Shown here: positions 16,139 to 24,642 of the stretch, piece after piece
How the letters are laid out: each line of letters begins with the position of its first letter
Position numbering within the stretch: position 1 is the first letter of the stretch
Origin: Thermoplasmatota archaeon
GTDB lineage: Archaea > Thermoplasmatota > Penumbrarchaeia > Penumbrarchaeales > Penumbrarchaeaceae
Length of the DNA stretch: 54,391 bases
Assembly (NCBI GenBank): GCA_016928095.1
Contig: JAFGLL010000104.1
Coordinates: 1-54,391 of the forward strand
Direction of reading: 5' to 3'
Notes under the pieces: model-generated
Seen by the model: only the letters and a program-made list of their open reading frames with translations
Databases searched by the model: none
Told to the model about the DNA's origin: nothing
Program-made: the position numbers and the translations under genes

Positions 16139-18034
16139 ATGAAGGTCCTCCTTATCCACTCAGACCACATGGAATACAACGTGACCAAGGCCATAAAGAA
16201 CCTGGCCGAGGATACGGACATGAAAGAGTACAGAATGGAAGAATGTCTCACCGTATTCTGCACAGTGGAGTCCAGGGACCGCGAGTTCATGGAGGAGGTC
16301 CTTGATAGGACAGCATCCATCATAAAGGAAACCGCCCGGAGCGTCAAGACAGAAAGGATAATGATCTACCCCTACGCGCACCTCAGCTCCGACCTCGGAC
16401 AACCTATCGATGCCGTGGAGGTGCTCAAGGGATTGGAGCGAAGGGTCATTGAAGACGGTTTCGAGGTGAAGAGGTCGCCCTTCGGATGGTACAAGGCCTT
16501 CGACATCAGATGCAAGGGGCATCCTCTATCCGAGCTGTCGAGGGAGGTCCGACCTTGGGTCGAGGGGAAGAAGAAGGTGGAGGAATCAAAGGCCTTGAAG
16601 GCCGAGAAGGAGACAAGGTCGGAGTGGTTCGTCCTGGACCTCCAGGGCGGTCTGCACCCGGTAAAGGAAGTGAACGGGATTATAGAAGGCTACGACCTGT
16701 CAGGGAACGAGAACCTGGAGAAATTCCTTCACTACGAGATCTCGAAATCCAGGGCAGTTACGGAAGAGCCTCCCCATGTCAGGTCCATGAGAGCCCTCGA
16801 GCTTGCAGATTACGAGCCCGGCTCGGACCCCGGGAACCTCCGCTTCTATCCAAAGGGAAGACTAGTCAAATCGCTTCTGGAGAGATACGTTACCAGAAGG
16901 GTGAAGGATTACGGCGGGATGGAGATAGAGAGTCCGATAATGTACGACCTCGAGCACCCTTCCCTGAAATCATACATGCACAGGTTCCCTGCCAGACAGT
17001 ACACCATAGATACACCGGATAAGAGGGTGTTCTTGCGGTTCGCCGCATGTTTCGGACAGTTCCTGATGGCGCATGACGCAACGATATCATACAAGCAGAT
17101 GCCCTTGAGATTGTACGAGCTTACAAGATACAGCTTCAGGGTCGAGCAGAGGGGAGAACTCTCCGGGCTGAGGAGATTGAGGGCCTTCACCATGCCGGAC
17201 TGCCATGCACTCTGCGCCGGTATGGACCAGGCCAAAGAGGAGATGATGGTCCGCTTCGACCTGGCAAGGAGCATCCTCTCAGGGACAGGTTTCAGTATGC
17301 CTCAGGACCTGCAGATGGCAATACGTGTCACAAGGGACTTTTACGAGGAGAACAAGGAGTTCGTTCACAACATGGCAAGGGAGTACGGCCAGCCCGTGGT
17401 CCTGGAGATGTGGAGGGAGCGCTTCTTCTATTTCCTGCTCAAGTATGAGTTCAACTTCGTGGATGCCATGGGCAAGGCATCCGCACTCACCACCGACCAG
17501 ATAGATATCGAGAACGGAGAGCGCTACGACATTACCTACACGGACCCGGAGGGGAACCCCCGGCATCCGTTCATACTGCATCTTTCCCCTTCAGGGGCCA
17601 TCGAGAGGAAGATCTATGCCCTCCTCGAGAAAGCGCATCTTAATTCCCTGAAGGGAGAACCGGCGTCCCTGCCTTACTGGCTCTCTCCCACTCAGTTGAG
17701 GTTGATACCGGTCTCGGAGGAATTTATCGGACTGTGCCAGGAGCTCGTCGGTAAGCTTTCCGGGGTCAGGGTCGATATAGAGGACTCCGACAGGACGGTG
17801 GGAAGGAAGATACGGGACGCGGAGAAGGAGTGGGTCCCTTACATCGCCGTCATCGGCGAGAAGGAGGCGGGCTCCGGCTTACTCACCATCAGGAAGAGGG
17901 AGGCCGGGAAACCGCAGGTGGAGATGTCCCTGGAGGCACTTTCCGCCGAGCTTTCCGGCAGGCAGCGGGACATGCCATGGGACACCCTCGGAATGCCTGT
18001 AATGGTCTCGAAGAGACCGAAGTTCGTGGGATAG
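16139..18034 (+). CDS. thrS: Threonyl-tRNA synthetase, archaeal type
   Basis: A 631-residue class II synthetase that charges tRNA-Thr. The N-terminal 140 residues (MKVLLIHSDHMEYNV, then YPYAHLSSDLG) are the archaea-specific editing domain related to D-Tyr deacylases, which removes mischarged Ser; it replaces the N2 domain of bacterial ThrRS. The catalytic core follows (ESPIMYD, RFAACFGQF, motif 2 ELTRYSFRVEQRGELSGLRR, FTMPDCHAL), and the C terminus is the anticodon-binding domain (about 530-631). A TATA-like box lies 25 nt before the ATG; the ORF extension to 16118 lacks support. Confidence 0.97.
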   Translation: MKVLLIHSDHMEYNVTKAIKNLAEDTDMKEYRMEECLTVFCTVESRDREFMEEVLDRTASIIKETARSVKTERIMIYPYAHLSSDLGQPIDAVEVLKGLERRVIEDGFEVKRSPFGWYKAFDIRCKGHPLSELSREVRPWVEGKKKVEESKALKAEKETRSEWFVLDLQGGLHPVKEVNGIIEGYDLSGNENLEKFLHYEISKSRAVTEEPPHVRSMRALELADYEPGSDPGNLRFYPKGRLVKSLLERYVTRRVKDYGGMEIESPIMYDLEHPSLKSYMHRFPARQYTIDTPDKRVFLRFAACFGQFLMAHDATISYKQMPLRLYELTRYSFRVEQRGELSGLRRLRAFTMPDCHALCAGMDQAKEEMMVRFDLARSILSGTGFSMPQDLQMAIRVTRDFYEENKEFVHNMAREYGQPVVLEMWRERFFYFLLKYEFNFVDAMGKASALTTDQIDIENGERYDITYTDPEGNPRHPFILHLSPSGAIERKIYALLEKAHLNSLKGEPASLPYWLSPTQLRLIPVSEEFIGLCQELVGKLSGVRVDIEDSDRTVGRKIRDAEKEWVPYIAVIGEKEAGSGLLTIRKREAGKPQVEMSLEALSAELSGRQRDMPWDTLGMPVMVSKRPKFVG

Positions 18035-18133
18035 ACCGGAACATGATTTCATTTTATGTCCAATATCTAAATGTAGATAAAGCTTTGATAACCGGTCAAT
18101 CCTGAATTGGGTATTTTACGATAGAGGTGAGAT

Positions 18134-19456
18134 ATGATGGAGAGAAGGACAACGATCATCATAGCTTCGGTTGCCGTTGTTATCATCCTGCTTGGATCCC
18201 TTGGTTTCTATCTCCTGTTCATTCACGACTGGGAGCCCCTCTATCCTCTGAACATCAGCGACAAGGACCTCATAGAGCTCGGGTCCACGGATGATGGGAT
18301 GGAGAAGGTTGTACTGGCCCACAACCAGTTCGCCTTCGAGCTGTACATGGAACTTGCCCGCAACAGCACGGAGAACATAGTGTTCTCCCCTTTCAGCATA
18401 TACATAGCCCTTTCCATGGTCTGTGAGGGGGCACAGGGCGGAACATGGGAGGAATTGAAGGAGGCCCTGCACTTCATCGACGACAATCAGACCAGGAAAG
18501 GGTCCTTCGCAGCGGTCCAGAACGATCTAAACGACAGGAAAGGGCGAGTGGAGGTGAGCCTTGCCAACAAGCTATGGTCACAGGAGGGCATGACCGTCAA
18601 GGACGATTTTGCGGGGAATGTGAACGACTACTACTTCGCGGATATCGAGAGCAAGGACATCAGCGGAGATCCGGAAGGGTCCAGACAGGAGATCAATGAT
18701 TGGGTCGAGGAACAGACCAGGGGAAAGATCAAGGACCTTCTGCCACCCGACGCACTGGACCCCTCAACCGTCATGGCCATCGTGAATGCGATATATTTCT
18801 CGGGAGAGTGGGAAACGGCCTTTGATAAGGATGATACGAGGGACGGGACCTTCTATACCTTGGACAATGGGACCGTTTCAGTCCCGATGATGTACCTGGA
18901 CCCGGAGGACCTCAGGGAAACCGTCGAGTTCCCCGAGTACATGGACAACGAGGTCCATGCCCTGGAGCTGACGTACAAGGGAAGGTCCCTATCCATGCTC
19001 CTCATGCTGCCGATGGACGGAGAACATTGGGATCCGGCAACCCCGGAAAAGATATTCGACCTTGAGAAAAGTATGTCAGCTGAGAGACTTCAGGGGATAA
19101 ATCAGGGTCTCGAACCAGCCGAGATGCCCCTAAGCCTGCCTAAGTGGGAGTTCGAGACGGAGTTCCCCCTCGAGGAGAAGCTTGGGGATCTCGGTATTGT
19201 GAAAGCGTTCGATCCCGTCGAAGCGGATCTCTCTGGTATTATAGATGATGCCTCGCTTTTCATTGGAGAGGGCTATCATAAAGCGTATATCAAGGTCGAC
19301 GAGAAGGGAACGACCGCTGCAGCTGCAACGGCTTTCACCGCGGATTGCGGGGCTGCCATGTCCTTCGATGCGGACAGACCCTTCATGTACGTTATTCAGG
19401 ACAGGGAGACTGGGCTCATCCTGTTCATGGGCAGGGTCATGGACCCCTCGAAATGA
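18134..19456 (+). CDS. Membrane-anchored serpin
   Basis: A 440-residue serine (or cysteine) protease inhibitor of the serpin fold. A single membrane helix at 8-30 anchors it with the serpin body outside. Core motifs: FAFELYMEL, NIVFSPFSIYIALSMV, NAIYFSGEWETAF, VDEKGTTAAAATA (hinge, 388-400), FDADRPFMYVI and the C-terminal LFMGRVMDP. The alanine-rich hinge with small residues indicates an inhibitory, loop-inserting serpin. Counting 17 residues from the hinge Glu390 places P1 near Gly406 and P2 at Cys405, so specificity is not for trypsin-like enzymes. GGTGAGAT precedes the ATG. The organism carries surface cysteine peptidases of the clostripain and gingipain families nearby, plausible reasons to need protection. 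Confidence 0.93.
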   Translation: MMERRTTIIIASVAVVIILLGSLGFYLLFIHDWEPLYPLNISDKDLIELGSTDDGMEKVVLAHNQFAFELYMELARNSTENIVFSPFSIYIALSMVCEGAQGGTWEELKEALHFIDDNQTRKGSFAAVQNDLNDRKGRVEVSLANKLWSQEGMTVKDDFAGNVNDYYFADIESKDISGDPEGSRQEINDWVEEQTRGKIKDLLPPDALDPSTVMAIVNAIYFSGEWETAFDKDDTRDGTFYTLDNGTVSVPMMYLDPEDLRETVEFPEYMDNEVHALELTYKGRSLSMLLMLPMDGEHWDPATPEKIFDLEKSMSAERLQGINQGLEPAEMPLSLPKWEFETEFPLEEKLGDLGIVKAFDPVEADLSGIIDDASLFIGEGYHKAYIKVDEKGTTAAAATAFTADCGAAMSFDADRPFMYVIQDRETGLILFMGRVMDPSK

Positions 19457-19521
19457 TCATTTCCCTAATTTTTTACCTTGTAAGAGAAATAGATCATACC
19501 GACCGCTTTCCGAAAGCCTGT

Positions 19522-20619
19522 TCATCCGACAGCTTCACTGTATTCAGCGGCAAGGATGTCGATTAGTTCCTGGACAGTGTAGAGCCTGTCCACCCTGTAA
19601 GCGTTCGCTCCCGCGAAGGCGAACCCCCTGTCAAGCCTCCCCTCCTTCGCGGAGACCAGAGCCATTGCGATGCAGTAAGGGGATGTCCTGTAATCACAGG
19701 TCCTCAAACATTTCCAGTTGCAGCTGAACGGCATCTTCTCCCCCTTGGAGACCGCATCAAGGAAATCGTTCCTCAGCGCCCTCCCGGGCATTCCCACGGG
19801 GCTCTGGATAATCGTAATGTCCTCCTTCCTGCAGTCGATGTACATCTGCTTGAACTTGATGGAAGCGTCGCATTCATGCGTCGCCACGAACCTTGTGGCC
19901 ATCTGGACGCCTTCGGCTCCCATATCAAGATACTTCTTGATGTCCGCTCCTGTGTAGATCCCACCTGCAGCGATCACAGGGATGCTCTTGCTGTAACGCT
20001 CCCTGTAGGGGTTTACCTCCTCTATCACCTGGGGGACGAGGTTCTCCAGTGCGTAGGCGGGGTCGTCCAGCATCTCCGTTGTGAACCCCAGGTGGCCCCC
20101 TGCCATGGGTCCTTCCACCACAACTGCGTCGGGAACGTGATCGTAGAACCTGGACCAGTACTTGAACATCACGCTGACACCTTTGGGCGAGGATATTATC
20201 GGGACGATCTTGGTCTTCGATGACCTGATATCCTCAATCTTCACCATCTCAGGAAGCCTGAGCAGGAGTCCTGCTCCGATGAAGATGAAATCAACACCCT
20301 CGTCGATGGATATCCTCATCATGGCATCGTAATCCGAAAGGGCCATCATTATATTGACACCGATGAGCCCGTTGGTGTTCCTTCTCGCTATCCTTATCTC
20401 CCGCTGCAGTCCTCTCTTGTTCGCCGTTGCGTAATCAGAATGGACATCGGGTTCCATGGAACCTATTCCCGCCGTCCCGATGATCCCTATACCTCCGGCA
20501 TCGGCCACGGCTTTCGCCAGACCCGCCAGGGAAACCCCGACGCTCATCCCGCCCTGGATTATCGGAACCCGGGCCGTCTTCTCACCTATCCTCAGAGGCG
20601 GCAACTCGTTTCTGTTCAA
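19522..20619 (-). CDS. Nitronate monooxygenase / NPD-family flavoprotein
   Basis: A 365-residue FMN-binding TIM-barrel protein of the 2-nitropropane dioxygenase family. Motifs: VPIIQGGMSVGVS at the N terminus, GGIGIIGTAG, VEGPMAGGHLGF with the conserved His, IPVIAAGGIYTGADI and GAEGVQMATRF (FMN phosphate). Beyond the barrel there is a Cys-rich stretch (CNWKCLRTCDYRTSPYC, about 305-321) that could hold a metal or iron-sulfur cluster and is seen in a subgroup of anaerobe proteins. True substrates of most members are unknown; enoyl reductase or nitronate oxidation are possibilities. The open frame extends to a TTG at 20664, but the segment between is A/T-rich with a TATA-like run, so the TTG at 20619 after AAGGTCA is preferred. 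Confidence 0.85.
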   Translation of the reverse strand: MNRNELPPLRIGEKTARVPIIQGGMSVGVSLAGLAKAVADAGGIGIIGTAGIGSMEPDVHSDYATANKRGLQREIRIARRNTNGLIGVNIMMALSDYDAMMRISIDEGVDFIFIGAGLLLRLPEMVKIEDIRSSKTKIVPIISSPKGVSVMFKYWSRFYDHVPDAVVVEGPMAGGHLGFTTEMLDDPAYALENLVPQVIEEVNPYRERYSKSIPVIAAGGIYTGADIKKYLDMGAEGVQMATRFVATHECDASIKFKQMYIDCRKEDITIIQSPVGMPGRALRNDFLDAVSKGEKMPFSCNWKCLRTCDYRTSPYCIAMALVSAKEGRLDRGFAFAGANAYRVDRLYTVQELIDILAAEYSEAVG

Positions 20620-20779
20620 GATAATGACCTTTTTAATTATTTTTGGAACGACCCATCGGTGCAAATATTGATGTCCTTAAAAAACCTACTATTATTTGAT
20701 TTCTCCCCATAAGATGTTCGAGGGGGATCATATAAGGAAAGGGTAAAGCTATATCGAGCTATTGTAATATTGGAAACTG

Positions 20780-20802
20780 GTTTGTATCACAAACTATATT
20801 AT
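20780..20802 (+). promoter_or_regulatory. Promoter with adjoining inverted repeat
   Basis: GTTTG (20780-20784) and CAAAC (20790-20794) flank TATCA and run directly into a TATA-like CTATATTATC (20794-20803) about 20 nt before the ATG at 20818. An operator placed against the TATA box is typical of archaeal repression by competition with TBP. The winged-helix protein encoded as second gene of this operon is the obvious candidate to bind it. Confidence 0.35.
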
Positions 20803-20817
20803 CATGCAGACCTATAA

Positions 20818-21420
20818 ATGCATGTCGTGATGAAGATGTCGGATAACAGGGATCTCAAAAGGATCGAGGCAAAGCTCTTCTCATCGTATTTCCAGGATGG
20901 GGCCTGGGATGTCATGATCGGGATCATGATGGTCACCATGGCACTGAGGACCTTTATCGACCACTGGACAGTATCCTTTCTCGCACTTGGCGGTGTCATC
21001 TACGTATTTATCATACGGAAGTACCTGACCGTGAAGAGGCTTGGATACGCGAGGTTCTCATCCTCCAGAAAGAAGAAACGGGTCACCATGTTCCTGATCA
21101 TACTGGCAGCGAACATTGTCACACTTTGCCTGCTGATCGCCTCGCTCCTCGGTGCAGATCCTTCCTTTGCCTTGAGAACAACGGTCATCGCAGCACTGGT
21201 CATCAGCACATTCTCCATCGTTGCATATTACATGGACTACTGGAGGTTCTTCATCTGGGGGATATTCCTTACCGGATCGATACTAGTGACCGAGATGTTC
21301 GGTCTCGGACCGGGAAGCATGGTGTCCATGACGATGGGGGCTTGCATCACTATCGTGGGTCTCTATTTTCTTTACATATTCATCAAAAAATATCCTTCAT
21401 CCGGGGGGGACCGGGATTGA
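20818..21420 (+). CDS. Small polytopic membrane protein
   Basis: A 200-residue protein with an amphipathic start (RIEAKLFSSYFQDG) and about six hydrophobic helices arranged in pairs (near 30-50, 53-68, 90-112, 120-142, 143-163 and 170-190), with a basic cytosolic loop RFSSSRKKKRV near 82-92. I do not recognise the family. It overlaps the next gene, which encodes a winged-helix DNA-binding protein, and such pairs of membrane protein plus winged-helix regulator recur in bacteria and archaea. The first ATG is adopted since the TATA-like box is only about 20 nt upstream; ATGs at 20830 and 20836 are possible. Confidence 0.75.
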   Translation: MHVVMKMSDNRDLKRIEAKLFSSYFQDGAWDVMIGIMMVTMALRTFIDHWTVSFLALGGVIYVFIIRKYLTVKRLGYARFSSSRKKKRVTMFLIILAANIVTLCLLIASLLGADPSFALRTTVIAALVISTFSIVAYYMDYWRFFIWGIFLTGSILVTEMFGLGPGSMVSMTMGACITIVGLYFLYIFIKKYPSSGGDRD

Positions 21421-21734
21421 AGAACGTCTCCCGAAATGCAGTGAACTGGTCCGTGGATGATATCGACCGCATGGTCCACGAGCCTGCAAGGTACATGATA
21501 CTATCCATACTATATGTCTTAGATACCGGGGACTTCCTATTCATACAGACACAGACAGCCCTGACCAAGGGAAACCTTTCATCGCATATTTCCAAACTGG
21601 AAGAAGCGGGATATGTCAAGGTGGTGAAGGAGTTCATCGGTAAGAGACCGCATACCATGATCAGGATCACCAAGACAGGTAAAAAGGCTTTCGAGGAATA
21701 TCGGGGGACTATGTCCCGGATCATCGGAAGGTGA
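21417..21734 (+). CDS. Winged-helix transcriptional regulator (PF13601-like)
   Basis: A 105-residue DNA-binding protein. The order helix VHEPARYMILSILYVL, helix TALTKGNLSSHISKLEEAGYV and the wing VVKEFIGKRPHTMIRITKTGKKAFEEY is that of the small ArsR/MarR-like winged-helix group often paired with a membrane protein. It has no ligand domain. The start is a TTG at 21417 that overlaps the TGA of the membrane protein gene, so the two are translationally coupled; no ATG precedes the conserved region. It probably represses its own operon through the inverted repeat at 20780-20794 (inference). Confidence 0.82.
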   Translation: MKNVSRNAVNWSVDDIDRMVHEPARYMILSILYVLDTGDFLFIQTQTALTKGNLSSHISKLEEAGYVKVVKEFIGKRPHTMIRITKTGKKAFEEYRGTMSRIIGR

Positions 21735-21860
21735 TACCGGAGATGTATCCATGATGAGCATACAGATTTTTCACGGTTCAATGAAAAAGCTTAAAATGTC
21801 CATTCCAGTATATTCAATTGGGGACCTATTCGTGAGCTGACGGTCTCCCGAGGACAATTG

Positions 21861-23867
21861 ATGGCAATGGGCGAGCATCGATCGGGGAAGAATCGTATCA
21901 TCAGCATCTTTGACCCCCTGAAGGACAGGGTCGTTATTTCACTGATAGCGGTGGGTGTGATGGTGATACTCCTCCTGACATCCATCGGGATCTTCTTCAT
22001 CGACAGCCCCGCAGGCGTGGACCACGGGGGCGGTGGGAGTGACAATGAAAAGATGGGGCTCGAGATCACATATCTACCTGCTGAACTGAGGTCGGGGATG
22101 CAGCAGGAGATCAGAGGCATGATCACGGATGACAAAGGCATCCCTGTCCCCGATGCACTGGTGACCATCAACTTCACCAACGACCCAGATGATATATACA
22201 GGACCACGAGCGGTCCCGACGGTCAGTTCACTCTCCCATTCTGGTCACCGGAGACCGAATCGGACTCCACATACGATTTCGACATAACGGGTTCGAAAAA
22301 TGGTTACGACACTAAAAGCATCCCTCTCGAACTGGAGATCGTCACCCCGGACGACTGGACCTTTATGATCTACATGAGCGACTGCGACCTGGAGGAGTTC
22401 GCCCTGAATGACATCAACGAGATGGAAAGCATTCCCCATGGCGATCATCTGAACATCATAGCCCAACTTGACCGATGGGAGAGCTTATCCCCCAAGGACG
22501 ACAGGTCCGACGGGAACTGGACCAGTGCAAGAAGATACCTCATAGAACCGGATAGCGACACGAGATCGATCGGGTCAAGGCTTCTCGAGGAGCTCGGGGA
22601 GATCAACACGGCAGATCCCATGGAACTGGTGGATTTCGCAACGTGGGCGATGGAGGGATATCCGGCGGACAGGTATGCCCTGGTCCTCTGGAACCACGGT
22701 TCAGGTATAGACGGTATATGCTGGGAGCAGTCCATGGAGGAGGACGATGTGATAACCATCAAGGAGCTCGGGGAGGCCCTTGACAGTATCACAGGGAATA
22801 TCGGGAGGCCCCTGGACATCATTGGGTTCGATGCATGCCTCATGTCCACCATTGAAGTCGCCTACGAGATAGCCCCTTATTCCAGATACATGTTGGGCTC
22901 CGAGATCACCGAACCGACGTTCGGATGGGACTACGGTGTCCTTGACGAGCTGATCAAGGACCCTTTCCTGACGGAGATGGAACTGGCTGAGGAGATAATA
23001 GGGGGATATATCTCCCAGACGGACCTCACACAATCCAAACGGTCCCTTTCCATGGGAGTTCTGGACCTCATCATGGCCGATGGGACGGTATCCCGTCTCG
23101 ACAACCTCTCCAATGCCATCAACAGTGCGGGCTCGGCCGAGATATACAATATGAGGATCGCAAGGAAATATTCCCAACCCATCAGCAACGGCTACAGTTC
23201 GGACGCCGTCGATCTCAAGGACTACGTCGAGAAAATAATGGACCTGTCAGCAAGCCAGCAGGTCAAGGAGAGCGCGCAGCTGCTGCTGGATTCCTTGACC
23301 GGTATGATCGCCGGGTTCGACAGGGTCCAGGGTATCAGCGACATCGATACGAACGGGCTCAACGGCATATCCATCTATTCCCCTGACTTCAAGGATGTCA
23401 TGGACCAAAATGAGGATTACGACGATCTCAAGTTCGTGGAGGACACCAGCTGGAAGCAGACACTGCTCTCATATTACGAGAACATGGGTACGTATATGGA
23501 GGAGCGGGTCGTCTCCTTCCAGGACGATCTTCTTTCCTGCAAGGTCAAGGACGAGGACGGGGACCTCCTTCCCGACACCATGGTCTACCAGTTCAGGGTG
23601 GTCTCCGAGATCGATGAAGTCGATGTCTTTCTTGGTATCAACGTTTACGACCTGAGGGGGGACTACATAAATTCGACATGGTTGGAACTTAACCTGAGCT
23701 CCAGCGAGGACATGGACCTCATGGTCAAATTCCAGCCGAGAGGAGAGGACCGGGAGCCCGGGATGTACCGGATAGTCGCCTATCTGTGCCTCGGACCAGA
23801 ATTCGACCCATTATCGCTCCAGGACTACACCAGAAGCGGTTACCGTTGGCTCGAGATATACGGGTAA
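21861..23867 (+). CDS. Anchored clostripain-family (C11) cysteine peptidase
   Basis: A 668-residue extracellular peptidase. A single membrane helix near 24-45 (VVISLIAVGVMVILLLTSIG) acts as signal anchor. Residues about 65-155 form an Ig-like or carboxypeptidase-regulatory-like beta domain (VPDALVTINFTNDPDD, DGQFTLPFWSP). The C11 catalytic domain begins at DWTFMIYMSDCDLEEFALNDINEM; the catalytic dyad is His279 in NHGSG and Cys326 in GFDACLMS. A beta-rich C-terminal domain follows from about 530. Clostripains cleave after Arg, and proteins of this kind have been reported in Marine Benthic Group D archaea as tools for degrading detrital protein. Adjacent ATGs at 21861 and 21867 are both possible starts. 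Confidence 0.92.
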   Translation: MAMGEHRSGKNRIISIFDPLKDRVVISLIAVGVMVILLLTSIGIFFIDSPAGVDHGGGGSDNEKMGLEITYLPAELRSGMQQEIRGMITDDKGIPVPDALVTINFTNDPDDIYRTTSGPDGQFTLPFWSPETESDSTYDFDITGSKNGYDTKSIPLELEIVTPDDWTFMIYMSDCDLEEFALNDINEMESIPHGDHLNIIAQLDRWESLSPKDDRSDGNWTSARRYLIEPDSDTRSIGSRLLEELGEINTADPMELVDFATWAMEGYPADRYALVLWNHGSGIDGICWEQSMEEDDVITIKELGEALDSITGNIGRPLDIIGFDACLMSTIEVAYEIAPYSRYMLGSEITEPTFGWDYGVLDELIKDPFLTEMELAEEIIGGYISQTDLTQSKRSLSMGVLDLIMADGTVSRLDNLSNAINSAGSAEIYNMRIARKYSQPISNGYSSDAVDLKDYVEKIMDLSASQQVKESAQLLLDSLTGMIAGFDRVQGISDIDTNGLNGISIYSPDFKDVMDQNEDYDDLKFVEDTSWKQTLLSYYENMGTYMEERVVSFQDDLLSCKVKDEDGDLLPDTMVYQFRVVSEIDEVDVFLGINVYDLRGDYINSTWLELNLSSSEDMDLMVKFQPRGEDREPGMYRIVAYLCLGPEFDPLSLQDYTRSGYRWLEIYG

Positions 23868-23913
23868 GGAATTAACCCCATGCAGGAACCGGACCGAACA
23901 CTTCCTGGCGGAC

Positions 23914-24600
23914 CTAACTTACCTTCAACATCCCGGGGACGATACCCTTCTCGGAATCCTCCCATTTGATATCCTGGACCCCCTTTATCCTTCTGATATC
24001 CTCTATCAGCTCGATGACGCTCCTCTTCCTCTTCAGGTAGATGTCCGTCCTCAACAGCTCCTCCGACCTCGAGTTATCCAGGTCTATCGACCGGATCTCA
24101 ATACCCTTCTCTTCGATGAGACGGACCACCTTGAATGCACCCGAGCCGCCCCTTTTCAGTATAACCATCAGTGTACCCCCGGCCGGTTTCAGATGGAATA
24201 GCCTTTCGACCAGGGCGAAAACGGACAGTACCAGCATTGTGAGAATGAGGGTAGATATACCTATCATGTAAGACCCAAGGCCTATGGCCGCACCGATCGC
24301 TGCATTCACCCATATGGTAGCAGCAGTGGTCAAGCCCTTCACGTTGAGGCCTTCCTTCATTATGGCCCCCGCACCAAGGAAACCTATGCCGGTGGCTATC
24401 CCGGCGATCATCCGGGCCGTCTCATCCAACTTCATGTCGTTATGAACACCCAGCATTACCAGCGTGGTGGAACCTAACCCCACAAGGATCTGTGTCCTGA
24501 TGCCGGCCTTGTGGCCCGTGATCTCTCTCTCAAGCCCTATCAATCCGCTTGCTCCAAGGATGATGAGGAGCTTGAGGAGGATCAGAAGCCATTCCTCCAT
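23914..24600 (-). CDS. MgtC/SapB-family membrane protein
   Basis: A 228-residue protein with four to five N-terminal membrane helices and the family signature GLIGLEREITGHKAGIRTQ (about 20-38), then GIATGIGFLGAGAIMKEG (68-85) and VKGLTTAATIWVNAAIG. The C-terminal 80 residues are soluble and fold-like to an ACT domain, as in full-length MgtC. MgtC proteins affect magnesium limitation tolerance and membrane energetics, at least in bacteria; the transport role remains unclear. It converges on the clostripain gene with a 46-nt gap. Confidence 0.92.
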   Translation of the reverse strand: MEEWLLILLKLLIILGASGLIGLEREITGHKAGIRTQILVGLGSTTLVMLGVHNDMKLDETARMIAGIATGIGFLGAGAIMKEGLNVKGLTTAATIWVNAAIGAAIGLGSYMIGISTLILTMLVLSVFALVERLFHLKPAGGTLMVILKRGGSGAFKVVRLIEEKGIEIRSIDLDNSRSEELLRTDIYLKRKRSVIELIEDIRRIKGVQDIKWEDSEKGIVPGMLKVS

Positions 24601-24642
24601 GAGGCAAGGATGGTCGTCTATGTAGAAATCTCTGTCGGAACC

